From positions 5,093,065 through 5,157,064 of the forward strand of contig JACDOX010000034.1 in NCBI GenBank assembly GCA_014549065.1: a stretch of 64,000 nucleotides of DNA. The letters are read 5' to 3'. How positions within the stretch are numbered: position 1 is the stretch's first letter; each line of letters starts with the position of its first letter. The stretch is from Cardinalis cardinalis (taxonomy: Eukaryota > Chordata > Aves > Passeriformes > Cardinalidae). The notes beneath the pieces are model-generated. The model had not been told where the DNA came from and searched no databases. It worked only from the letters and a program-made list of their open reading frames with translations. This document shows positions 24,515 through 35,400 of the stretch, piece after piece. Made by a program: the position numbers and the translations under genes.

Positions 24515-24624
24515 CTCTCAAATACTTCAATATCAAAACAGAAACGTTTGTCAATTGAATCTGTCTTTCTTCTGATGCAAGATTTTAACTTGAACATTTC
24601 TGGTGAGCTTGTGACAAGGCCATT
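24515..24624 (-). CDS. ARHGAP42: ARHGAP42 coding exon, PH domain (about residues 312-347)
   Basis: 110 bases, phase 0 to phase 2 with a split Arg codon. It starts NGLVTSSPEMFKLKSCIR and ends RFCFDIEVFE. SCIRRKTDSIDKRFCFDIEV is the central PH strand pair shared with ARHGAP26 and ARHGAP10. Human reads EVVER where this reads EVFER. The acceptor is TTTTGTAG. The donor is GTTTGT, weaker than the GTRAGT consensus of most other exons here, so this exon could be a regulated one. Confidence 0.95.
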
Positions 24625-25009
24625 CTACAAAACAACAAAATGGAATTTGCACAGGCAATACACNTATACATCTTGGCTTCATCCTAAATTTAACTGCAAT
24701 AACAGTCCAAAGAACATGTCTTAACATAGGCATTAAACTTCTTTAGGAATATTTACAGTATTTTTTTATATATTAAGACTACATTTAATAGCTTTCTGTC
24801 TTATATTTGTTATTTAATCATTGTATTTCAGAAAATTCCCTAAATTCAAATCTTACAAACATCTGTGTATATAACTTGATTACATGCATGTAAGGATGAA
24901 AATTGTGTAATTCTGCCAACTCTCACATGCAGATAAAAAGATTTCTGAAGAATAAAGCTGACTAACTCTCAACTCTGGCCACCATGATCATGAGACCTTG
25001 CTATAATGT

Positions 25010-26269
25010 TGGCAAGGCTGACACAACTAGGGATNCTGAGGAATGAGAGGAAGCAAATGTCACTCCTGTCTTCAAAATGAACAAGGAGAAGGATATAGAA
25101 TCATAGAACCAGTGAGGTTGGAAAAGGTCACAACTAAACCATCTACATATCTTTTAAATATTTCCAGGTTTGGTGACTCAACTTCTTTTCTGGCAGACAA
25201 TTTCAATGCTTGACAATCCTTTTGGTGAAGAAATTTTCTGTAATACCTACCTCCCCTGATGCAACCTGAGGCCTCACATCTTATGGGGAACTATAGGCTA
25301 GTCTGCATCACCCTGGGAAGGTGATGAAGTGAATAATCATGGAAAGCACTTCCAAACATATTAAGGACAGAAAGGTGACTGGAAGCAGTCAGCATGAATT
25401 TAATAAAGAAAAAATCACACAGGATCAACCTGATAGCCCTCTACAATGTGTTGGAAGGCTCAGTGTATGATGGAAGAACAATGAATATTGTTTATCTCAA
25501 CTTCAGCCATGCTTTCAACACTACATCCTGGACTGAACACTGCCTGAACTGCTGAGCTCACAATAGAAGTCCAGCTGCAGCCAGGCACTAGTGGTATGCC
25601 CATGGGGTCAATTCTGTTCAGCATGAATAGCAATTAGCCCAGGCACCAGTACTGCATGAGACCAACAGGATAGAGAGCAGCTTGGCAGAAAAGGAATTCC
25701 AGGTTCTGGTGGGCAGCAAGGTGACCATGAGCCAGCAATGTGATATTGCTGCAAAGAAGGCCACCAGACTCCTGGGATGCATCAGGAAGGGTACTGCCTG
25801 TGAGTTGAGGAAAGAGATCCTCACCTTCCATCCAGCACTGGTGAGGGACACCTGGAATGCTATGCCCAGTGCTGGGCTCCCTCACAAGAGAGGCAGTGAT
25901 GTGCTAGAACAAGTCCAGCTAAAGGCTACCAAGGTGATTAAAGACTTGAAGCACAACTACCTGAAAGGAAGCTTTGTGAGGTGGAAGTCAGTCNCTTCTG
26001 TCATGTCTTCAGTGAAAGAACATGAGGGAGAAGCCTTAAGTTGTGCCAGGAGAGGTTCAGGTTAAATATTAAAAATAAAATTTTCACTGGAAGAGTGGTT
26101 TGGCATTGAAATAATTAACCAGGTGGAGNCACCATCTCTGAAAGTGTACAAGAAGAGCCTGGATGTGGCACATGGGGATATGGTTTAGGGGTGATTATGG
26201 TGATGCNACACTGATGGTTGGACTAGATGACCTTGAAGGTCTCCTCCAACCTTAAAGATCCTGTGATTT
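25010..26269 (+). mobile_element. CR1 LINE, ORF2 and 3' end, interrupted by a second CR1
   Basis: The plus strand reads degraded CR1 ORF2: ANVTPVFKMNKEK before 25092, then the NYRLVCIT and SKHIKDRKVTGSSQHEFNKE parts after 25282, then the CDIAAKKATRLLGCIRKGT part and ALVRDTWNAM. It ends with the characteristic GATGACCTTGAAGGTCTCCT and CTGTGATTT tail at about 26269. The join across 25092-25282 is what an uninterrupted element would read, so the intervening 190 bases were inserted later. Many stops and frameshifts show it is dead. The left boundary is uncertain. Confidence 0.9.
25093..25281 (-). mobile_element. CR1 LINE 3' end nested inside another CR1
   Basis: It starts with ATAGAATCATAGAACC and GAGGTTGGAAAAGGTCACA and continues with a TTTGGTGACTCAACTTC block and GATGCAACCTGAGGCC, the complement of a CR1 3' end. 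It sits in the opposite orientation inside the plus-strand CR1 and must be the younger insertion. No clear target-site duplication is visible, which is normal for CR1. Confidence 0.88.
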
Positions 26270-26275
26270 GTCATA

Positions 26276-26665
26276 TGAGAAGAAGCTGAGAGACCTGGGA
26301 CTGTTTGGTCTGGGGAAGAGGGATCACATCAGTGATGAATCTACAAATATCTCATGGGAAGGAATGTAGGCTGAGTCAGATTCTTCTTAGTGGTGCCCAG
26401 TGGAAGGGTGAGAGAAGACGGGCACAAACTCAAATACAAGTAATGTGTATTTGAACTTAGAGAAAGTATTTGAACTTTAGAAGAAGTTTTTTTTATGGTG
26501 GTTGAACACTGGAACAGGTTGCTCACAGAGGGCTCCATCCTTGGAGATATCTAAAACCTCACTGGGCACAGACCTCACCAACCTGTTCTGGTTGACCCTG
26601 AATTGAGTTTATATTAGAGATCTCCAGAGCGCCCTTGCAACCCTAATCTATTCAATGATTCTGTG
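26276..26665 (+). mobile_element. CR1 LINE 3' fragment of a different subfamily
   Basis: The plus strand reads GAAGCTGAGAGACCTGGGAC, then GGAACAGGTTGCTCACAGAG and GGCTCCATCCTTGGAGAT, ending AATGATTCTGTG. It follows directly the 3' tail of the preceding CR1, head to tail. Its 3' end (LEISRAPLQP-like) differs from that of the upstream copy, indicating a separate subfamily and insertion event. Confidence 0.88.
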
Positions 26666-26907
26666 CAAATGTGATAAATTTCATATGCACTTAAAACAAC
26701 TACATTAGAGAAGTTATTTAACAATTGATTTAAATATGTTTCTAATGAAATATTATTTGAATATTTATCTATGCAATATGATACATGCACTGCTTCATCT
26801 ACGAAAACAGCCTTATCTGTTTGCTTTTTCTTTTAGCAGTTCCTTAATGCTTAATAAAAAAGAAGGAATATACAGGTCACATATGTGNTCATGTACAAGT
26901 AACTCAC

Positions 26908-27008
26908 CACTTTTCCACCAGATTTTGTTTCAGCTATACTCATTGTAAAAGTTTTTGTTCCTTTGTCGTAAGTGCAGTAATGTTTAACCCATGTAAATCC
27001 AAGGGGCC
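26908..27008 (-). CDS. ARHGAP42: ARHGAP42 coding exon, PH domain (about residues 279-311)
   Basis: 101 bases, phase 1 to phase 0. The first two bases complete the split Arg, then PLGFTWVKHYCTYDKGTK follows, ending SGGKV. W-x-KHYCTYDK is PH strand 3 of the GRAF family; the basic residues around it form part of the lipid-binding face. The end (SIAETKSGGKV against SVSEMKSSGKM in human) is the least conserved stretch of the PH domain. The acceptor is TACTCTAG and the donor GTGAGT. The intron that follows in transcription is largely CR1 sequence. Confidence 0.95.
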
Positions 27009-28824
27009 CTAGAGTAAAGAAAGATAGCGTCAAAAGTAATTGTCATTTTACCACTATTATACCTGGAATTAGAGTAGAAAAATGAAATAAAGTAGCATCC
27101 ACATGCAGCCTACTCCTTGTTTTTTAATCTGAAAATGTTGTTCCAGTATAATTTCCAAATATTGCAGCTTGATAATATTGCCCAATAAAGTTCCAGCAGA
27201 CTGACTTTCTTTGGCAACTGGATGGGTAACAGCATTCTATTATAGTAACAAGGCAGAAAAAAGGCAAGAACAGACCTGAGGAGTTTTCAACAATATTAAT
27301 AGCAGAGTGTACAAGANGCAAATGATTCACATGTGAGTACTCATCACATAGAGACACCTGACAATTCCTGAGCACTCCCTCTGCCACATTTGGGACCCAG
27401 AAACGATCCCTTCCCCTATCCCCAGAAAATGATGAGGTGGTATTGAGTAAGGACCTAGTCATGCCCAGCTCCTGGCTACTTGCAAAAATTAACCCTGTCC
27501 TGTCTAGAATGAAGACAAAAATAAAGAACTTTGACTTTAAAAAATGGTATTTTAAATTTTAATTGCAGGGTTTTTTTTATTTTTCATGTTTTTCTTTCTT
27601 AATGTGAAGAATTAAATAAAAATGTTTGAAAAAAACCCTAGTAGTTTTACTATAGATACACAGGTTTTGCCTTCTCAATGTACCCACAAAGGTGGTGGTT
27701 ATATGAGAGACTGAATCAGTCATGCAAGTTGCATGCCTGTCAATCCAGAAACCTAGCTGTGGAAATTTATATGGTCTGTAATGCTGACTTTTAGAAAGCT
27801 CTTCTATTGCCTGTGTTCTAGAAGAAAGTCATTAATCAAAAATTCAAAAGGTTATGTACCCTCAGAAGTTAGCTGTTCTGCTCCTATATTTTAAGTCATT
27901 TTCATGTAGCATNACAAAATCTGTAATTATTCGGAATCAATTTTTCCACCGATGGCAATTCATTATCTCTTTTAGCACATTATAAGATGGATAAGCACTC
28001 TCAAAGCAGTTTTAGATGAGTTAAGAAGTCACCTATTTTCATTAGAAAATTGTAGCCAGACATCTGTGTTGCAACTTTGAACTTGTTACTCTTGGCCATC
28101 CAAGAAAACAATTTATAGCCTAGAGCCATTTTTTAAAAACACCTTTATTTACCACCATGCATACCAGTAATATATATATACACAATTTACTCTCAGGAAG
28201 AGAAAACATTTAATTTAACTCACTTGCTCACAACCTATAGGATAAGGGTTGTAGGCAACTAAACTTGCATGACAAGGAATTATACAACTAGTACCTTTCC
28301 CACTACACAGTGAGTACAGACCCTGTTACTCCAGAATAAACATTTCTTTTCAGTAAGAAGATGTCAAGCTGGCCTTTCACTATTTAATGAAGCACAGCAT
28401 GTGCCGGGTACTTCACTCCTTTTCTCCCTCCCCCATTAGCACGGCTCACTTAACACAGATTTCTTTCATGATTATTAATCAATTAAAAAATAGACTGTGT
28501 TCTTAAAACTTGCAGTGCTACTGAGGATAAAACTGGCTGTGGTTAACTATGGTAAGATGGTACTTAGATGACCTTTTCTTATATGTCTGATTTAAGCACA
28601 TGTTCATTTTAGATGTCCGGGTTAGTGAAGGTCTCTGGTACAAGGTGCTCCTGATGGCTGAACGAAAGGTCCTGTTCAGGCAGAGAAAGTACAGGAAACA
28701 GAAGAGAGCCAAAGCAAGGTGCTGGGAGTTTGCAGCAAGGTGCAAGGCAGCCAGCCAGAGCAGAGCTTGCTACCAGTCAACCACTGGGGCAAGCAACAGC
28801 ACGGACCTTCCTTGTTGTACTTAC
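27009..28824 (-). other. ARHGAP42 intron, 1.8 kb
   Basis: AT-rich except for a more balanced block around 27330-27480. A 112-codon minus-strand open frame (27124-27462) has no family resemblance. An AT dinucleotide run lies near 28170. No mobile element was recognised with confidence. Confidence 0.7.
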
Positions 28825-28954
28825 GTTTCTCCTGCACATAGAGATAGCCTTCCATTGTCCATTGACTTGGTGGTCTGTAATCTTGGTTGGCTGATTTCAT
28901 TCTCTGCATGAGTCTCTCCACTTCCTGCCTAGTGCTTTCAAAGTTATTGCGAGT
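28825..28954 (-). CDS. ARHGAP42: ARHGAP42 coding exon, end of BAR and start of PH domain (about residues 235-277)
   Basis: 130 bases, phase 0 to phase 1; the Arg codon after QEK is split across the intron. It starts [18 protein letters not shown], passes through the linker NQDYRPPSQ and enters PH strand 1, [12 protein letters not shown]. The BAR-PH pair in this family binds acidic phosphoinositides and phosphatidylserine, placing the protein on tubular membranes and focal contacts. The acceptor is GGTATTAG and the donor GTAAGT. The linker sequence is specific to ARHGAP42 among its paralogues. Confidence 0.97.
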
Positions 28955-31900
28955 CTAATACCCAGAAAAGGAAACAAACAAAACCCCACATCACGCAAGG
29001 ACTAAAATAACAATGAAGAACTAATTACAAAAAATGCCAAGGAGACTGTATTGGAGACCAACAAAAGCATTTGCCAGAGACATAAAAGGGGGGAAAAGGG
29101 AAAAAATGCGATAAAGAATAATACTTTCACTGTTAGAAGCCTGTGAATAACCTAGTAATGAAGAATTCAACTTAGGCACACAAATATAAGGAAAACATAG
29201 CTNAGAATAGCACCATTGCTCTTTCTGCAGGTCACTAATCTCAGACAGGAAGTCATCTCATATCTTCAAGTATGCTTATACAGTACATTGCAGACAGATA
29301 CAGACTTTCTCTCTGTACACTCTGGGATTCTCAGACAGGTATTTGGCTAAACTAGAAGCTGCTAACAGCTTAGCCCTAAACCTGAAGTACTAAGATCCAC
29401 TGAAGCATTTTAAGTATAGTGCAGAAAACACTAGTTTGGGTTAAAGCTAGGTTAATGAGCCCAGACAGCTGCAGTTTCTACATACATGAAAGAGACAAAT
29501 TGTCTGTGTATCCATATCTGCAGTGATAACATAGGTGCTGCTGTTTAGAATAGTTAGGTTACTGGCACTGCCATGAACAAGTTCTGACTTGGCAAACACC
29601 ACAGTTCAATAAGAAAAAAAAAGGGAGGTAAGAAAAACACACAAGTGGCAGAACTATGCCAAAAGCATGGAAGAAGTGTGCCTAAATATCACNCGTGTAA
29701 CCAGGCATGTAACAAAGCAAACAATTATGGTATTAAGGTGGGTTGTTTCTGTATTTTCTTATATCTATATGCATATAAATGGCTACTTGCTCTTAGTGAA
29801 TTCAGTGAGGCTAGGGTTTCCCTCCATGCACCTAGCATGGGATAACAGAAGAGAACTATTGAGAGATGCCAGAGCTTTGATTGATTAATATCAGATATTG
29901 AACATTCTGCTCCTATAGGTAAAAAAAAAAGAATAAAGATTTTTGTAATGTTTCTACAGAGTCATCTATGGACTCTAATCCTCAGCAGTCAGAAAGATAC
30001 TCTCAGGACTTTATACACCAGTGAATACTTCCCCTTCTTCATGGGCCATTTGTGTAGTTAGTTGCACAATAGTATAAAAGTATACATGCTCAATCTTGGT
30101 TTTGAAGACAAACACTGTTATTAGAGAACGAGGTAAAATTCTAATCTGAACTTTTCAGATTATGTCCTTCAGAAGAAGTACCAGTTCAGATCAAATTTGA
30201 GAGAGGTCATTTCAAGGCCTTCAAGAAGGACAAGCCATTGAAGGAATGTCCCCATTTGAAGAGCTCGTCTCCATCTATTAAGTTTTTAATTGCTACTTTG
30301 AAGCAGCCATGGCTTTGAATCAAAGAACCAAAGAAACCAAAGCCAGACATGTCAAGTACATCACTGGCCAGCTGAGACAGTTAAACTGACAACAGGTCAT
30401 GTTAGAACATGGTGACCTGTTAAGAGCTGCTGGTCTGCCACTACTCTTCTACAGCTGTTACTGCTCCTCCTGCTCTAACCTGTAGAACAATTTTAAGAAC
30501 AGAAACAGCAGTTCAGATAACTATTCTTCAAGATCTGAATACACAATGCAATGGAGAGGAGTACTTTTGACAGCTACCAACAGAATGAATGCACTTCTTC
30601 CTGTCCTCAGTTTGTCTTTACCCATAAAAATTATTTCACCTCAATCTGATTTTGGGTGATACTCTCAATGACAAGTATGTAGAGAACCCAGCTGGCTGTG
30701 TGATGCTGTGGATCTAGATTTGGAGCCAGAATTTATACTGCTGTGTAACAGGAGTGAGTGATGTACTGATCCCAACTGTATCTTTATGTATATGTTTTCN
30801 GACATATAATTTAAAAAAAAATACATTGATCTTCCTGCCTAACTTCACATCTCCCTCTACTTCTGTCATCTATTTACAACAATATTTACAAGTTGTGCTG
30901 ATATAATAGTTAGAAAACATTAAATCTAACTATTTCTTAATTAACATTGAAATTGAAAAAAGTTCTTTAATAATTTTGCTTTTGTAGAGATACGTAGAGG
31001 AAATGTATGATTATGTAAACGCCAGTTTTGGTCTGTGCTGTGAGCTCATGCTCCTCTCAGACCCTGTCATATTAAAGTAAGTAAATCCCTGGACTGAAGC
31101 ACATTTTTCACTCTTTCAGTGAAACTGCTGTGCAACAACACTGACCCCTTGTGTCTTTATCAGAAAGCATCTTAGCAAACAACGCGGAAAACACAGAATT
31201 GAAAAGGACAAGTGACTGGGATGCTCTACAGAGACCATTTGCATTTTCACCCAAAAGCAAAAGGTTAATCATCTAGGAAGTTTAGCCTTATTCCCTCAAG
31301 CAGTATTTAAAATGAGATCTATATATATGAACAAGAGATGCAAAAGGGAAGATGGAGCTACAAAACTTTGTGGTATCTGTCTTTTCTTGAAAGAATGAAG
31401 TGGACTTAACTTTAAAAGAAATTTTTTTTCTGGACTTTGATGTTACTTTTCAGGAAATACGTGGGACTTGTCCAGTACTGACATGTTGAAGTTCACTTTT
31501 TGCTTTAAAAGCAGAGTGTTTAAGCTTTCCTTAAAAGCAAAGTGTGTACTTACTTATTTGTAAGTATATTTTGTACCTACTTATTTGTATATCCTTGGAA
31601 GTGTAATATCTGAATTACACAGTGAAATAAGTATACACTTGTATAAAGCAGTTATGATGAGTGGAAAAGTATGTTGATTAAATACATCTTAGTTATCTCT
31701 GATAGTCATGAAATTTTTTGAGCAGTTTGTGCCCAAAATGGAATCTTGTATGGCTCTGACTACCAAATCCACACCAATTTACAGGAAAAGATTCATCTGC
31801 TCAGTTGAGTGTAACTCTCTACACAAAAATATTCTTTCTTCTGGTGAAAACTAATGCTCATGAGAGCTGCTCACCGTGGAGGAGGGTCCCACCTATTCTG

Positions 31901-32374
31901 CAATGGTATAGAGAACAGCCAGAGAATGGCTTCCCAAGACTGCTTTATATCCAGTGGGAAGTTAGCAGACAGCAGGACAAACTGTATCATTCTATATCAG
32001 CTGGAGCATTTATGGTACCTCCACTTAGTCCAGAAGACAGGCCTCATTATCAAGAAAGCTTTATACAAGTTTAAATATACCTGGACTGCTATGTTTTCTA
32101 ATAAAAGCTTGGCTGCTGTCCCGTTTTTCTTTTTCTTGCTCCCAAAGTTTTGATCTGGAAATCACAAATTTACTATCCAAAGTTGTAGTCAGGAATCTTA
32201 ATTACATTAACCTTACAAAACCAATTTTACCTATCTGTATATGAATTTGATTTCAGCTTACTAAAACATTGCAAGATTTAGAATTTCAATAAAGTGCTAT
32301 AAATCTACTTTAATATCCTAAACTGAAGTTAGCAAATTAAAAAGTTAAATTATGTAAATACAAATCATCCTTAC
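28955..32374 (-). other. ARHGAP42 intron, 3.4 kb
   Basis: No recognisable gene or mobile element. A duplicated short segment occurs near 31500-31595, where two related stretches containing TACTTATTTGTA and two containing TTAAAAGCA lie within 100 bases. Confidence 0.7.
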
Positions 32375-32479
32375 ATTTTGCAAATTGAACTGCAGTTGCT
32401 GCTTGTACGGTGCAAACTCCTGAGCCAGTTCATAGCCTTCATGGTAAAATGTAAATAATCCTTGAAGAAAGGCCAAGAG
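32375..32479 (-). CDS. ARHGAP42: ARHGAP42 coding exon, BAR domain (about residues 200-234)
   Basis: 105 bases, 35 codons, phase 0 at both ends. It starts LLAFLQGLFTFYHEGYEL and ends QLQFNLQN. The LQGLFTFYHEGYELA signature is one of the strongest identifiers of the GRAF and oligophrenin BAR domain. Human has Ser for the Ala in LLAF, as I recall it. The acceptor is CTTTTCAG and the donor GTAAGG. The exon codes for part of the final BAR helix and the turn towards the BAR-PH joint. Confidence 0.96.
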
Positions 32480-35400
32480 CTGAAAAGGTAAAATTGAGAA
32501 GCATTATTACATTTTTAACTCCTGGAACACTGTGTGCTTTTACATGCAAAAGCAAAGTTTTGCTGAGAAGGAATCCATGATGAGACCTTAAGAAAAGAAA
32601 ATGCTACACATGCTTTTGTGTCATGAAGTTGTAATTTCCATAATATCTTAGTAATTTTATCCAGTATTTCAGCTGGAGTCTTTGCTGGTGTGCATTTTAT
32701 AAGTTTAAAATGTCAGAATTCAAGTGTTTTTTCTTCAAAATATTCTTTCACTTTCTTCACAGCAATTGCTTGGTCTACGACCTAGTTTCCACAAATGAGA
32801 CTCTAGAAAACATGTTTTAGATAGGTTAGCACAGCACAAGAAACCCAGACTATTTCTTCCTGCTCTGAAAAAAATGCAAACTCTATCTGGTATGTCTGTG
32901 ATTAACTCCAACAGAACCACCATAGTCTGCATATATCCAGCTGAAGAATTCTTTAAAAGTTTGCTTTGAAACAATGCTCAAGTAGTAAAAGGTGCCACTA
33001 GATTTCAACTCTTGAATTAATGCATTCCTGCCATCTCTTAGTTTTAAAAGCCTTCTAACTGATCCTGCTTTAAATTTCAAAGCATTTTGACATTCCTATA
33101 AGTCACCCTACCTGCTGTTAAATAACAAGCATTTAATTTCTTATCATAGACTGCTTTCTTTGTCTATATAATTTAGCTTACCAAAAAAAGGTAAAGAAAA
33201 CAGAAAAAAAAGAGAGAGAAACGAATTTTTATTTACAATAACAGAAATTTTTAACAATAAAAAATATTTGCATTAGTATATTACACCATTATCATAACTA
33301 ACTGGCTGTCCAGGCTGTCTTCTGACTCAGTAAAGAACCACAGATATTNCAGAGCATAATTCTTTTCCCTTTTTCAGACTTTTCTCTCAGGATGGAATGA
33401 ATGATCCAATGGAAACATTTATCTCTCTTCATTGACTACTGAAGTAGTCTANACTCAGGCAACAAAAATGCCATCGTTCATATTTAAAGCACTTGCTTTG
33501 TGTTACCAGTACCATGGATTACTCTAAGTGGAATAGTGTAAAGATGTAGTTTTTACTGTGCTTATATTTTCTTTAAATTTATTCTCAGCCCTACTTGAAG
33601 AATTGTAGCAAAATTGTTCTGCCTCCTCTTTCCCATTACTCTCTAGGAGACTACTGAGAGCCCATTTACCTGCCTGCTCTTTTGCTGNATTAGTAAGTTA
33701 AAGCAGCTGGAGGTGAACAGACCATCAGTTCAGGCAGAAATATAAGGTATGGCTGGGAGAAGGACTCTGCTCTTGGTTTTTANTGCTATTGCAGGAGCAG
33801 AGGAAAGCCTGGCCTCAGGCAGGGATGGTGCAAGCCCACGGCTGCACAGTAAGTCAGTCACGGAGCCTGAAGAACTGAGATCTATGGACACAAAAACCAA
33901 GTTTTTGTGGAGACCTTTAAAGAGGATGTGAATTCCTGAACCATATTCCACCATCAAACAATGAAGGAAACGCAATCTTAAGAAGAGGGCTCCATATCTT
34001 GCGTAAATCAATCTCACTTTAACATGATTCATCTGTCCAGCCGAAATTATTATCACAGCTGAGGACTGGACCCTGAGATTATTATTATTAAACTGATTAT
34101 TCAAGTGTTTCTGAGGAAGGTCCCAGTACAATAGTTTATACAAAAACCCTCCAATTTTGCAGANAGAAAGAGCTCTATAATTTTCTGTAATTCTAGACTA
34201 TAATTCTATTTCTGTAATTCTGGAAATAACTACTTATAGGAAAATAAAGAAAATTAAGCTTCCTTTTTANGAATAAAGTACAAAATATGCAAATTATAAC
34301 TAAAGTTCTGTTTTGGCTGCAGTTATGTGGAGCCTGTTTTCACACTCTAGATTCAGTTACTCATCAGTCCCCAGCTACAAGTCCTTCAGATGTTACAGCA
34401 CAACTAATCCTGTGCTTACTTTGACTTGGTCCAGTCAAAAGAATGTGTGGATTAACACAGCCTGCAAGCAGGAGCCTGCTGCTAAACCCACCCATAGTGC
34501 AGGAGTAACGCTTGGCCAAACTGCAGCCAAATCACCACACTAATGCACACNAAAATTACAACAAAGAAACTTTGTGGAACAAAGTTTCAGTATGCCAGCT
34601 TATGCCTGACTTTTAGAGCTTAGTTTAAAGAATATTTCAGGAGAATAAACTGTATAAATTTCAGTTTCAATACTTGAAGGAAAATATTTTACATCACATG
34701 AAACACTTTTACAGAGTACACTGAGAAATACCAAGGAAAATATTTAACACAAGATGGCAGCAAAGCTGAATTTATCTGAAAGCAAAAATACAGCAGCAGC
34801 AAAAAAAAAAACCACCCAACCCAAAAAAGCAAACCAAAACCCTGACAAAACTCTGAATTAATTTTAGTTAAAGTACTTCACAGGTATTCTGGCAGTTGTG
34901 CATTGCAGAGGATCTGGCCTTGAGGCTTTCCTGGTTAAACACTCTCTGACAACTCAGAAAAACAGGAATAAAAGAAAAGTATTATGCAAGTCCTAGATCA
35001 GCATTTTTAAGCTGTGTGCTGATATGTGACACTGAGGATGGCATTCACTTCAATGTACATGTCACTAACAGTGGAAAAACAGGAATGCAGAATATGCCCT
35101 ATGCCCAATAGGCCTGTGCTGCTAAGGCATCTCCAGAATCACTTCCATTAGAACAGGTATAGCCATAGCATTGTATGGAAGAGATTTGAAAGCCAAGGTC
35201 TTTTGGCCTAGGCTCATACTTATAGCAGGATTTTCTTTTTGCTGGCATTAGAAGAAGCACAGCTGCTAAAGGCAGGCTCATAACTTTAAAGAAATTAATA
35301 TTAAATAGAGAAAAAAAATATTAAAAATATGAATAGAAAATCAGCCCCTTTTCCTTTCTAAGAAAATTTTCAGAATGTATTTTGAGGTGGTATTCACACA

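Larger units (their letters stand above)
24625..26907 (-). other. ARHGAP42 intron, 2.3 kb, mostly CR1 sequence
   Basis: About 1.65 kb of this 2.28 kb intron is CR1: a plus-strand copy from about 25010 to 26269, interrupted by a minus-strand 3' end at 25093-25281, then another plus-strand 3' fragment to about 26665. The remainder is plain AT-rich sequence at the two intron ends. Confidence 0.8.

Noticed and set aside
25682..26065. 127-codon plus-strand open frame as a possible gene
   Set aside because: The translation is CR1 ORF2 sequence inside a degraded element, not a host gene.
27124..27462. 112-codon minus-strand open frame just upstream of a PH exon
   Set aside because: It ends in a stop before the exon, has no recognisable domain and no counterpart in ARHGAP42; the length is not unusual for chance.
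30178..30400. Coding-like plus-strand stretch that might be a processed pseudogene
   Set aside because: Frames are broken and I could not match it to a known protein; no poly(A) tail or flanking duplication is visible.
31805..32153. Overlapping plus-strand open frames of 89 and 99 codons
   Set aside because: Two frames open at once with no conserved motif suggests composition, not coding.
33730..34143. 137-codon minus-strand open frame
   Set aside because: It is the longest unexplained open frame in the window, but has no motif, contains an N and lies in an intron with no matching junctions.
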